A DNA stretch of 64,000 bases. Source: Marinagarivorans sp. (GTDB lineage: Bacteria; Pseudomonadota; Gammaproteobacteria; Pseudomonadales; Cellvibrionaceae). This document shows, one piece after another, positions 7,986 through 15,413 of this stretch (positions are counted from its first letter, which is position 1; every line of letters starts with the position of its first letter). The translations under genes and the position numbers were made by a program. The DNA lies in assembly GCA_028281865.1 (NCBI GenBank), contig JANQJB010000093.1:62001-126000 (forward strand). The letters are read 5' to 3'. Under the pieces are notes generated by a model. It saw only the letters and a program-made list of their open reading frames with translations. It searched no databases and was not told the DNA's origin.

Positions 7986-10451
7986 ATGCCAAAGCGCTCG
8001 ATCCGCTATTTATTTTTGCAGCCCGCTTTGGTTTGTTTGCATGCAATCACCGCTTGCAACTTATTATTGACATTCCCTTTCGCTAGCGCAAATGAGCAAA
8101 GGCAATCACAAGATGCTGTGTTTACCTTCGACTGGGTGCCCAAGTCGCAGCTAACAGAAAAACAACGTGAACACGTAAACCCCTCCTGTAATGGGCTCTA
8201 TGTCGATCCCTTCGCTGAAGTCGAGCAAACAGACCCCGCCCTTGAACCAATTTTTGTCGATGCACAGCAGGCAGAGATGATCGCGGGCAAAAAAGTCTTT
8301 ATACAAGGCGATATCGAAATTCAGCAGGGTGATCGACGTTTATCAGCTCAAACGATGCACTATGATCAAAATGATGAGAAAGCGAGCCTAAGCGGAACGG
8401 TGAAAATTCGTCAAAAAGGCCTATCGCTGCAGGGTGACGAAGCGACGGTCAATATGGCTGGCAACGAGGCCCGCTTTCTCGGCGGTCAATTTGTCATACA
8501 CCAAAACCACATGCGCGGCAGCGCCGAAGTAGTCGAACAGACAAAAGACAAAGCAATAATTCTGCGCAACGGCGAGATCACCAGTTGCGAACCCGGCGAT
8601 AACGCCTGGCTGTTAAAGGGCGAAAAAATAAAACTCGAGCCAGAAAAACAAAGCGGCAGCGGCCACAATATCCAGATACGAGTGGCAGGCATTCCGATAT
8701 TTTATATGCCGTATATCACCTTTCCGCTAGGAGAAGAGCGCAAAAGTGGCTTGCTTGTTCCGACGTTAGGCTCCACCGATAAAGGCATCGACTTCGCACA
8801 GCCTTATTATTGGAATATCGCGCCTAACTATGATGCGACCATTACGCCACGCTACGCCGCTGGGCACGGATCGATGCTTGAAAGCGAGTTTCGCGCGTTA
8901 AATTCTCTCTCTTACAATGAACTAGCATTTGGCTTTTTGTCGAGTGACCAGGGTAATGGAGATCCTGATTTAGACGCGCTTATCGAAGAAGACCCATCGA
9001 ACACCTTAGCGACGGAACGACAATACAAGGGGGAAGACCGCTGGCTCGTTTCACTCGCTCATCAAGGTGGCACCGACCAGCAGTGGTATAGCGACATTGA
9101 ATTTCAGCGTGCAAGTGACATCGATTATTTGCGCGATTTATCCCCAACCAGTTTTTCCACGACCACGGACACCTATTTGCGTCAAGCTGTCAGCGTTGGC
9201 TACCGCATTCCCAACTGGCATTTTGGTCTGTCGATCCAAGCCTTCCAAAACCTAATTCTAGATTTAGATGACAGTTACAGGCAGTCACCCCGCACCATTG
9301 CTCAGGGCCGCTACAACTGGAGTGATTTTTCGCTTTACCTCGATCATGAGTATGTGAGCTTCTTGCACAGGGACCAGTTCTACCTGGATAACAGCCCAAT
9401 CATCACTGGCGAGCGCGGACGAGCAACCTACCGCCTAAATTGGAACAAACTTTGGACCTGGGGCTACTTCCGGCCAGAAATTGGTGTACAAGGTTTGAGT
9501 TACGTGCTTGTAGATGACAATTTGCGTCCCGAAGCAGATGACCGCCCTAGCCTAGCGACGAGCTTTGCCAGCTTCGATACAGGGCTTATCTTTGAGCGCA
9601 ATAATGGCAGAGAAACGCTCGAACCACGGTTATTTTATTTGTATCGCGACTTCACCGATCACAGCGATTTGTTCAACGTCACGCCCGATGGCCAAAATGT
9701 CAATTTCGACACAACACCCTTGACGTTTAGTTACAACCAGCTGTTTCGTTCATACCGTTTTGCCGGAGGTGATCGCCTGGATGACGCCAGTCGTTTAACC
9801 GTGGGGATGCGCTATCGCCGCTTTGACAACAGCGGCAACAACGTATTGAACCTCAGTCTGGGGCAGGCGTATTATTTCCGCGACCGCAAAGTGTCGTTAA
9901 ACGATCAAACCGATACGCTCGAAGAATCCGACCTCGCCGTTCAAGTAGATGCGCCAGTAACGAGCGCTATCCGTGTGACCGGCGATATGCTTTATAACCC
10001 CGACTCAACCCAAGTCATGCGCGGCAGCATAGGATTTACCTACTTAGACTATAACGCTCGCGAGCAGAGGCGGATTATCAACCTCGGTTATCGCTTTGTA
10101 CGCGAGCAGGAGCAAACCAATTTCACTATCGCTCAGACCATCGACCAACTAGACCTCTCGTACTGGCTACCGGTTGACCATCAGTGGAACTTGGTTGGGC
10201 GTATATTCTACGATCTTGACGCGAGTAAGGAACTTGAGGCCTTTGCAGGATTCGAATACGACAACTGCTGTTATCGCATGCGCTTCTTGGCACGCCGCTG
10301 GCTAGACAGTAAACTCGCCACTCTTGTAAATGATGAGCAGCGCCGCTTCGATCAAGGACTTTTTCTTGAACTTGAACTAAAAGGGCTCGGCAGCTCAGGC
10401 AAACGAGTTGAACAGTTGCTGCGCGACAGTATTCTCGGCTTTAAAGAATAA
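7986..10451 (+). CDS. lptD: LPS-assembly outer-membrane protein LptD
   Basis: An 821-residue outer-membrane beta-barrel that, with LptE, inserts lipopolysaccharide into the outer leaflet. I chose the ATG at 7986, which begins a regular signal peptide (KRSIRYLFLQPALVCLHA... ending near FASANE); an upstream in-frame TTG at 7911 would place 25 extra residues before the signal and is less likely. An N-terminal OstA/LptA-like jellyroll (VFIQGDIEIQQGDRRLSAQT, ATVNMAGNEARF) is followed by the barrel. Four cysteines sit where the family's disulfides lie: NPSCNGLY, ITSCEPGDNAW and the vicinal pair in YDNCCYRMRF. surA, which encodes the chaperone needed for LptD folding, follows 31 bases downstream in the same operon. 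Confidence 0.97.
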   Translation: MPKRSIRYLFLQPALVCLHAITACNLLLTFPFASANEQRQSQDAVFTFDWVPKSQLTEKQREHVNPSCNGLYVDPFAEVEQTDPALEPIFVDAQQAEMIAGKKVFIQGDIEIQQGDRRLSAQTMHYDQNDEKASLSGTVKIRQKGLSLQGDEATVNMAGNEARFLGGQFVIHQNHMRGSAEVVEQTKDKAIILRNGEITSCEPGDNAWLLKGEKIKLEPEKQSGSGHNIQIRVAGIPIFYMPYITFPLGEERKSGLLVPTLGSTDKGIDFAQPYYWNIAPNYDATITPRYAAGHGSMLESEFRALNSLSYNELAFGFLSSDQGNGDPDLDALIEEDPSNTLATERQYKGEDRWLVSLAHQGGTDQQWYSDIEFQRASDIDYLRDLSPTSFSTTTDTYLRQAVSVGYRIPNWHFGLSIQAFQNLILDLDDSYRQSPRTIAQGRYNWSDFSLYLDHEYVSFLHRDQFYLDNSPIITGERGRATYRLNWNKLWTWGYFRPEIGVQGLSYVLVDDNLRPEADDRPSLATSFASFDTGLIFERNNGRETLEPRLFYLYRDFTDHSDLFNVTPDGQNVNFDTTPLTFSYNQLFRSYRFAGGDRLDDASRLTVGMRYRRFDNSGNNVLNLSLGQAYYFRDRKVSLNDQTDTLEESDLAVQVDAPVTSAIRVTGDMLYNPDSTQVMRGSIGFTYLDYNAREQRRIINLGYRFVREQEQTNFTIAQTIDQLDLSYWLPVDHQWNLVGRIFYDLDASKELEAFAGFEYDNCCYRMRFLARRWLDSKLATLVNDEQRRFDQGLFLELELKGLGSSGKRVEQLLRDSILGFKE

Positions 10452-10482
10452 GCAAACAACACTAACAAATACTTACACTTTC

Positions 10483-11814
10483 ATGAAAACGCATTATTTC
10501 TACTTATGTAAAACCCCGGCATTATGCAAAACCTCAGCATTATGCAGAGCCTTAGCGCTGGCGACACTGGTCAGCTTGTCCACCTCCGCATTAGCGCAGT
10601 TAAAGCAGCTCGACCGAGTTGTCGCTGTTGTCCGCCAAGACGTTATTACGGAATCTGAGCTAAACGAACGCATCGCCGAAATCAGAGCACGTGTAGCCAA
10701 TAACCCTCAAGCTCTGCCTGACGAAGATACGTTAAAAAACCAAATTCTCGAGCACTTGATCCTCGAGCAGCTACAGCTGCAAACGGCTGAGCGCGCCGGT
10801 CTGCGTTTAGAGGATGATGAGATCAATCACGCTGTTGAGAATGTACGGCGTCAAAATGGGCTTTCTGAACAGCAATTTCTCGAGCAGCTGCGCTATGACG
10901 GTCTTTCTCTCTCGGGTTTTCGCGAAAAAATTCGCCGTGAACTCACTATTCAACATATTCAGCGAGGGGTCGTTTCTCAGCGCATCGAAATTTCCGATTT
11001 AGAAATCGATACATTTTTAAAATCTGCCGAAGGTAAGTTTTGGATATCGGCTGAATATAATCTCGGCCACATCTTAATCCCACTGCCACAAGCTCCATCA
11101 AAAGAGGACATTAGCGCTGCTCAAAAACACGCCGATGCGCTATTTCAACAATTGCAGCAAGGCGCCAACTTCCAAGACCTTGCCATTGCGCATTCCAAAG
11201 GGCCCGCAGCGCTAAAAGGTGGGGATCTCGGATGGCGTAAGACCAGTGATTTGCCAACCTTGTTCGCCGAGCTCGTGCCCGCACTCGAAGTCGGGCAAGT
11301 CGCGAAGCCTGCTCGCAGCGGTGCCGGCTTCCACATACTAAAACTACACCAAAAGCGCGGTGACAATACCCAAGTCATAACCCAATCAAAAGTGCGCCAT
11401 ATCCTTGTTAAACCATCAGCAATCTTGAGCGATGCAGAGGCCAAGGATAAATTACAAGGCATTCGCAAACAGTTGCTAGGTGGGGCTGAGTTCGCCGATA
11501 TGGCAAAAGAGCATTCCGAGGACATCGGTTCAATGCTGGCAGGTGGTGATCTGGGTTGGAGCACGCCCGGCCAATTTGTTCCAGAGTTCGAAAAAGTTAT
11601 GAGCGTGATTGAAGTTGGGCAGGTAAGCGAGCCGTTTCGCTCACAGTTTGGCTGGCATATCTTGCAAGTTACAGAAAGGCGCGACGAAGATATGACCGAA
11701 AAAGTCATTCGCAATAAAGCTGCACGTGTATTAACTGGGCGCCGTTTTGAAGATGAATTGCAAGTTTGGTTGCGCGAAATCCGCGACGGCGCTTTTGTCG
11801 AAATTAAAATTTGA
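10483..11814 (+). CDS. surA: Periplasmic peptidyl-prolyl isomerase and chaperone SurA
   Basis: A 443-residue periplasmic chaperone. The ATG at 10483 is preferred over a TTG at 10408 inside lptD because it starts the signal peptide directly. Order of parts: a long signal peptide with a threefold cysteine-containing repeat in its first half, cleavage near SALAQ, the SurA_N helical domain (LDRVVAVVRQDVITESELN), then two parvulin domains, each closing with the GGDLGW motif (AALKGGDLGWRKTSDLP and MLAGGDLGWSTPGQFVPEF), and a short C-terminal helix ending GAFVEIKI. It escorts outer-membrane proteins such as LptD. The final 28 bases of the gene region are repeated exactly at 12910-12937, just ahead of pdxA, with an SDR gene in between. 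Confidence 0.97.
   Translation: MKTHYFYLCKTPALCKTSALCRALALATLVSLSTSALAQLKQLDRVVAVVRQDVITESELNERIAEIRARVANNPQALPDEDTLKNQILEHLILEQLQLQTAERAGLRLEDDEINHAVENVRRQNGLSEQQFLEQLRYDGLSLSGFREKIRRELTIQHIQRGVVSQRIEISDLEIDTFLKSAEGKFWISAEYNLGHILIPLPQAPSKEDISAAQKHADALFQQLQQGANFQDLAIAHSKGPAALKGGDLGWRKTSDLPTLFAELVPALEVGQVAKPARSGAGFHILKLHQKRGDNTQVITQSKVRHILVKPSAILSDAEAKDKLQGIRKQLLGGAEFADMAKEHSEDIGSMLAGGDLGWSTPGQFVPEFEKVMSVIEVGQVSEPFRSQFGWHILQVTERRDEDMTEKVIRNKAARVLTGRRFEDELQVWLREIRDGAFVEIKI
10504..10557 (+). repeat. Three 18-bp tandem repeats inside the surA signal-peptide coding region
   Basis: Three successive 18-base units (10504-10521, 10522-10539, 10540-10557) of the pattern TTATGYARARCCYYRGCR encode LCKTPA, LCKTSA and LCRALA near the signal peptide N-terminus. 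Units 1 and 2 differ at few positions, unit 3 more. The effect is a longer, cysteine- and lysine-containing n-region before the hydrophobic core (LATLVSLSTSALA). Confidence 0.85.
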
Positions 11815-11815
11815 A
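11788..11815 (+). repeat. 28-bp direct repeat, copy 1 (3' end of surA)
   Basis: The last codons and stop of surA (GGCGCTTTTGTCGAAATTAA and the following eight bases) recur without a mismatch at 12910-12937. The two copies bracket the SDR gene at 11881-12672. See the pseudogene entry at 12877-12936 for the extended similarity. Confidence 0.95.
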
Positions 11816-11880
11816 GAAGGTTTCGAATTTTATAAATTTAAAAATTCCAAATCCGCTCCGGCTTTTTTCGGTCACATTTT

Positions 11881-12672
11881 TTACGGCGCGTTTTCGGGAT
11901 TAATATCAATACCCTGGATTGTATAACCCCCATCTACGTCGAAGATTCCCCCAGTGACAAACTGAGCTTTGTCACTGGCAAGAAAATTTGCCATATTCGC
12001 AATCTCTTCTGATTCGCCAATTCGCCCCAACGGATGAAATTGTTCCACATATTTAAAGTTTGTTTCGGCCACTTCGCCGCTCAAACCTAAATTTTCGTAA
12101 ACGCTGGTTCTAACGCATCCCGGGTTGATCGCGTTAACCCTCACCTTGTCTTTACCCCACTCCGCCGCCAGTACCTTAGTCATTTGCGTAATTGCGCCTT
12201 TTATAATTGCGTAAAGTGGCAGACCCAACATGTATCGGTTAGTAACGACAGAGGAGATATTAATAATGTTTCCTTCATTTGCTTTTAGATATGGATAGGC
12301 AGACTTACACAGTAGCAAGGTATTTGTAATATTTGCTTGAAAAATCGAATTTATTTGGCAATCGCTGACGGCGCCCATCGGCAATGCCGCGTCTTGGGTA
12401 ATGGCATTATTGACCAGGATATCCAGGCGGCCAAAATGATTAGTGGTAAAATCCACAAGCTCCGCTGGATTCTTCGTCGCTGCCAAATCAAATTGGGCCC
12501 CAACTGCATTTAACCCTTGGCTACGGAGGCTATCTGCAAGCCTTTCTGCACCTTCAAGTTTTCTGCTGGTGATAACAACTTTTGCACCGGACCTGGCCAA
12601 ACCTACCGCGATAGCTTGGCCGATACCTTTGGTGCTTCCGGTTACTAAAGCGACTTTGTTGCCAAATGTCAT
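11881..12672 (-). CDS. Short-chain dehydrogenase/reductase
   Basis: A 263-residue classical SDR oxidoreductase. The ATG at 12670-12672 is chosen because GGAGG lies seven bases upstream and translation then begins MTFGNKVALVTG; the frame stays open upstream only through an 18-bp tandem repeat. NAD(P)-binding GSTKGIG (residues 12-18), ILVNNA, the active-site serine in INISSVV and the Y-x-x-x-K catalytic pair in PLYAIIKG are all present, and the end (GGIFDVDGGYTIQG) is typical of 3-oxoacyl-ACP-reductase/glucose-dehydrogenase-like SDRs. The substrate cannot be told. It lies antisense inside the surA-pdxA operon, flanked by two copies of the surA 3' end, so it looks like an inserted segment. Confidence 0.9.
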   Translation of the reverse strand: MTFGNKVALVTGSTKGIGQAIAVGLARSGAKVVITSRKLEGAERLADSLRSQGLNAVGAQFDLAATKNPAELVDFTTNHFGRLDILVNNAITQDAALPMGAVSDCQINSIFQANITNTLLLCKSAYPYLKANEGNIINISSVVTNRYMLGLPLYAIIKGAITQMTKVLAAEWGKDKVRVNAINPGCVRTSVYENLGLSGEVAETNFKYVEQFHPLGRIGESEEIANMANFLASDKAQFVTGGIFDVDGGYTIQGIDINPENAP

Positions 12673-12723
12673 TACCCACCTCCACTTTGCTGAGAGAAAA
12701 ACACACGTTACTACAACGCCCGG

Positions 12724-12795
12724 CCCAAGCAAATAACTAGACCCAAGCAAAAAACTAGACCCAAGCAAATAACTAAGCCCGAGCAAAAAACTATA
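12724..12795. repeat. Four 18-bp tandem repeats upstream of the SDR gene
   Basis: Four head-to-tail 18-base units (CCCAAGCAAATAACTAGA and close variants) at 12724-12741, 12742-12759, 12760-12777 and 12778-12795. They alternate AAATAACT and AAAAAACT in the middle. They lie 52 bases upstream of the SDR start. Translated in the SDR frame they would read LLGSSYLLGSSF, which is a by-product, not a protein domain. Confidence 0.9.
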
Positions 12796-12861
12796 GCAAC
12801 ATCGGATTTACCGCGAGAATTTTAAGTTATATTGTTCGCGACGGGAGAGGAAGCGGTAGTT

Positions 12862-12867
12862 TATAAT
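12862..12867 (+). promoter_or_regulatory. Possible -10 box ahead of the surA remnant and pdxA
   Basis: TATAAT at 12862-12867 lies 71 bases upstream of the pdxA ATG. No convincing -35 hexamer is present at 17 bases. It is suggested only because the SDR insertion separates pdxA from the lptD-surA transcript, so pdxA may now need its own promoter. Confidence 0.25.
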
Positions 12868-12876
12868 TCTTACTCC

Positions 12877-12936
12877 CACTATATTTTGCAAATTACTGAA
12901 AGGTGCGATGGCGCTTTTGTCGAAATTAAAATTTGA
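12877..12936 (+). pseudogene. Remnant of the surA 3' end in front of pdxA
   Basis: In one frame this stretch reads [19 protein letters not shown] and stops, 2 bases before the pdxA ATG. The authentic surA end reads WHILQVTERRD, then about 33 further residues, then [10 protein letters not shown]. The remnant is therefore surA with those residues missing: the ILQ-TER block (12883-12903) shows several base changes from surA, whereas the final 28 bases (12910-12937) are identical. It looks like a deleted second copy of the surA tail. The original operon junction was presumably surA stop, two bases, pdxA start, exactly as preserved here. Confidence 0.8.
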
Positions 12937-12937
12937 A
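12910..12937 (+). repeat. 28-bp direct repeat, copy 2
   Basis: Exact copy of 11788-11815, ending one base before the pdxA start codon. It contains a TGA at 12934-12936 that would terminate surA two bases ahead of pdxA in the ancestral arrangement. Confidence 0.95.
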
Positions 12938-12938
12938 T

Positions 12939-13931
12939 ATGCAGCACATCGCGATCACACCGGGTGAACCGGCCGGAGTCGGGCCGGAGTTGCTAGTACG
13001 CTACATTCAAGATGCCCCGTCCGTAGCAAACATTAAACTGGTCGCCGTTGCGTCCAAGGCGCTACTTTATCAATTTGCAGAGCAACTCAATTTACCGCTT
13101 ACACTTATCGACTATCATCCGAACGACGACCGCCCGCAAAAACCTTGTGAACTCTGTGTAATTGATATTCCGCTGCAGTGCGACGTCACCATCGGCGAGC
13201 TCCGTACAGAAAATGCGCGTTATGTGTTAAAAACGCTGGAGAGAGCTACTGACTTGTGCCGAGAACGCAAAATTGACGCGCTGGTCACCGGGCCCGTGCA
13301 AAAAAGCGTACTCAACGACGCCGGCATCGCTTTTACTGGCCATACGGAATTTCTCGCTGATCGCTGCTGTGTTCCTCGTGTGGTGATGATGTTGGCCACC
13401 GAAGGATTGCGCGTTGCGCTAGCGACAACACATATTCCACTTTCCTCCGTGGCCGGTACTATCACTCCGCAGTTGCTGCATGAGTGTTGTGTGATATTGC
13501 ATCGAGATCTACAAATACAATTTGGCATCGAACAACCGCGCATTTTAGTATGTGGTTTAAATCCGCACGCCGGTGAGGGGGGGCATTTAGGGCGTGAAGA
13601 AATTGAGATAATCGAACCAACTCTCGCGAAATTGCGCGCTCAAGGTCTCGCATTTGCAGGACCACTACCAGCCGATACACTGTTCACGCCGCACCAACTC
13701 GAACAAGCTGACGCTGTCTTGGCGATGTATCACGACCAGGGTTTACCCGTTTTAAAACACAAGGGCTTTGGCCAAGCGGTCAACATCACCTTGGGGTTAC
13801 CCTTTATTCGTACCTCTGTCGATCACGGCACAGCACTTGATCTCGCCGGCAAAGGTTCAGCAAACCTGGGGAGTTTCGATACGGCGTTAAACTGCGCGGT
13901 AAACATGCTAAAAGCGCAGACAACCCGTTAA
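12939..13931 (+). CDS. pdxA: 4-hydroxythreonine-4-phosphate dehydrogenase
   Basis: A 330-residue cytosolic enzyme of pyridoxal 5-phosphate synthesis that oxidises 4-phosphohydroxy-L-threonine. Motifs: N-terminal [23 protein letters not shown], the metal-ligand region [16 protein letters not shown], and [15 protein letters not shown] followed by [16 protein letters not shown]. The ATG at 12939 gives the family's normal N-terminus; no Shine-Dalgarno is visible, which fits an ancestral arrangement in which translation was coupled to the surA stop two bases upstream. rsmA starts seven bases after its stop. The gene now sits behind an inserted antisense SDR gene. Confidence 0.96.
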   Translation: MQHIAITPGEPAGVGPELLVRYIQDAPSVANIKLVAVASKALLYQFAEQLNLPLTLIDYHPNDDRPQKPCELCVIDIPLQCDVTIGELRTENARYVLKTLERATDLCRERKIDALVTGPVQKSVLNDAGIAFTGHTEFLADRCCVPRVVMMLATEGLRVALATTHIPLSSVAGTITPQLLHECCVILHRDLQIQFGIEQPRILVCGLNPHAGEGGHLGREEIEIIEPTLAKLRAQGLAFAGPLPADTLFTPHQLEQADAVLAMYHDQGLPVLKHKGFGQAVNITLGLPFIRTSVDHGTALDLAGKGSANLGSFDTALNCAVNMLKAQTTR

Positions 13932-13937
13932 AAAACC

Positions 13938-14741
13938 ATGAGAACTACGCCATCGCACCAGGCGCGCAAGCGTTTTGGTCAGAACTTTTTAGTCGACCCA
14001 AATATTATTCAACTTATCGTAGCTACTATCGCGCCGAGGGAGCAAGATAAGCTGGTCGAAATTGGCCCCGGGCAAGGTGCGCTCACGCAGTGGTTGCTTA
14101 AAGCCTGCCCCAGCATGACGATGGTCGAACTCGACCGTGACCTTATTCCACTGTTAAACGAAAAATTTGCTCAATATCACGATAAAAAAATCATCCAGGG
14201 CGACGCGTTGGAATTCGATTTCGCTTCGCTGGCTCAAGCTAAGTATTCACTGAGGATCGTCGGCAATCTCCCCTACAATATCTCAACGCCATTACTGTTT
14301 AAATTGCTCGCAGCACGCGAGTTTATCTGTGACATGCATTTCATGCTGCAAAAAGAGGTGGTTTCGCGTTTAACCGCTACCCCTGGCGACAAACTCTACG
14401 GGCGCTTGAGTATAATGACGCAATATCACTGCCAGGCAGAATGGATGTTTGACGTGCCGCCCGAATGCTTCAAGCCCCGCCCAAAAGTGGATTCTGCAAT
14501 CGTCAAAATAAAGCCTCATCAGGCTATACCCAACATCGCGAATGACGTTGATTTATTGGGAAAAATCGTCAATCTCGCATTTCAACAACGCCGCAAAACT
14601 CTGCGCAACGCGCTGAAAACGCTAATTTCAGATGAAGACTGGAGCACACTGAACCTCGATCCAAAACTGCGCGCAGAAAACTTAACGGTTAAAGACTACG
14701 TCGACCTGGCGAATGAACTGCCTGGCGTTAAAAACTCTTAA
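13938..14741 (+). CDS. rsmA: 16S rRNA (adenine1518/1519-N6)-dimethyltransferase
   Basis: A 267-residue Rossmann-fold methyltransferase (KsgA) that dimethylates the two adjacent adenosines in the 3' terminal hairpin of 16S rRNA during small-subunit maturation. Visible motifs: KRFGQNFLVDPNII at the N-terminus, SAM-binding VEIGPGQGALT, the acidic ELDRDLIP, QGDALEFDF, and the catalytic NLPYNIS. The C-terminal domain (FQQRRKTLRNALKTL) is complete. It lies seven bases after pdxA and before apaG, but a 278-base gap with a hairpin and an inverted-repeat element now separates it from apaG. Confidence 0.97.
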   Translation: MRTTPSHQARKRFGQNFLVDPNIIQLIVATIAPREQDKLVEIGPGQGALTQWLLKACPSMTMVELDRDLIPLLNEKFAQYHDKKIIQGDALEFDFASLAQAKYSLRIVGNLPYNISTPLLFKLLAAREFICDMHFMLQKEVVSRLTATPGDKLYGRLSIMTQYHCQAEWMFDVPPECFKPRPKVDSAIVKIKPHQAIPNIANDVDLLGKIVNLAFQQRRKTLRNALKTLISDEDWSTLNLDPKLRAENLTVKDYVDLANELPGVKNS

Positions 14742-14775
14742 ATCGGTAATTTTGCGAGGTTTTAACGCCGGGCAC

Positions 14776-14799
14776 CAATTTTCTTGCAAAAGAAAATTG
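14776..14799. other. Perfect 10-bp hairpin with GCAA tetraloop after rsmA
   Basis: CAATTTTCTT, loop GCAA, then the exact complement AAGAAAATTG. A GNRA tetraloop on a perfect stem 35 bases past the rsmA stop would stabilise the 3' end of the mRNA. No U-tract follows, so it is not a standard intrinsic terminator. Confidence 0.6.
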
Positions 14800-14810
14800 A
14801 TTAGTTGTCT

Positions 14811-14934
14811 GTTAAAAAGGACATTTTCGTTCAAAGACAAGGCGATATTGGAAGCTGGAGCGCAGTTTACGTAAGTAAATGAGCACAAGGAGTCCAAGAT
14901 CAACGAAGTCATTGAGCGAAAAGGGCTTTTTAAC
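14811..14934. mobile_element. MITE-like repeat element with imperfect terminal inverted repeats
   Basis: The left end (GTTAAAAAGGACATTTTCGT, continuing TCAAAGAC) and the reverse complement of the right end (GTTAAAAAGCCCTTTTCGCT, continuing CAATGAC) match over about 27 bases with one gap and a few changes. The middle holds a smaller palindrome, TTTACGTAAGTAAA. The 124-base element carries no gene and fills the rsmA-apaG gap, which is normally short in this operon. No clean target duplication is evident. I infer a non-autonomous repetitive element; copy number in the genome cannot be judged from here. Confidence 0.6.
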
Positions 14935-15019
14935 GGGTGACTATGCTGTCAGTAAAGTGAGCTCTAGGGTAAACTGCCGCTTCGATTTATCCCATTCGAT
15001 GTTTGTTAAGGTATTTCCA

Positions 15020-15391
15020 ATGGAAGATTGCATTACGGTCCGCGTGAAAACTACCTACCTACCTGAACAGTCCGATGCAAAACGATCGCGTTTCGTGTTT
15101 GGCTATACTATTACCATCCAAAACAATGGCGACAGTGATATGCAATTGATCAGCCGCCACTGGATTATCACCGACGCCAATAGCGATGTCCAAGAAGTTC
15201 GCGGCGTAGGTGTCGTCGGCGAGCAACCGCAATTAGCGCCGGGTGAAGAATATACCTACAGCAGCGGTGTGATTCTGCCGACTGACACGGGCACGATGAC
15301 GGGGAGTTATCAAATGCGCAGCGCTTTGGGAGAAGAGTTCGACGCACCGATCCCTAAATTCACCTTAATTCCGCCCCACAAGCTTCATTAA
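15020..15391 (+). CDS. apaG: ApaG domain protein (Co2+/Mg2+ efflux protein ApaG)
   Basis: A 123-residue immunoglobulin-like single-domain protein. The start is the ATG at 15020, with AAGG eight bases upstream and a length close to the family's 125; an in-frame ATG at 14999 would add seven residues. Signature stretches are FVFGYTITIQNNG, LISRHWIITDA, VRGVGVVGEQPQLAPGEEYTY and TDTGTMTGSYQM. ApaG is linked to the diadenosine-tetraphosphatase gene apaH, which follows 22 bases downstream as usual; its biochemical role is poorly settled (affects Co2+ resistance and Mg2+ efflux). Confidence 0.95.
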   Translation: MEDCITVRVKTTYLPEQSDAKRSRFVFGYTITIQNNGDSDMQLISRHWIITDANSDVQEVRGVGVVGEQPQLAPGEEYTYSSGVILPTDTGTMTGSYQMRSALGEEFDAPIPKFTLIPPHKLH

Positions 15392-15413
15392 TTTTCCTGT
15401 TTGGGCTACACCT

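Noticed and set aside
11145-11714. 189-codon antisense frame within surA
   Set aside because: Composition follows from surA codon bias; no start signals and no family resemblance.
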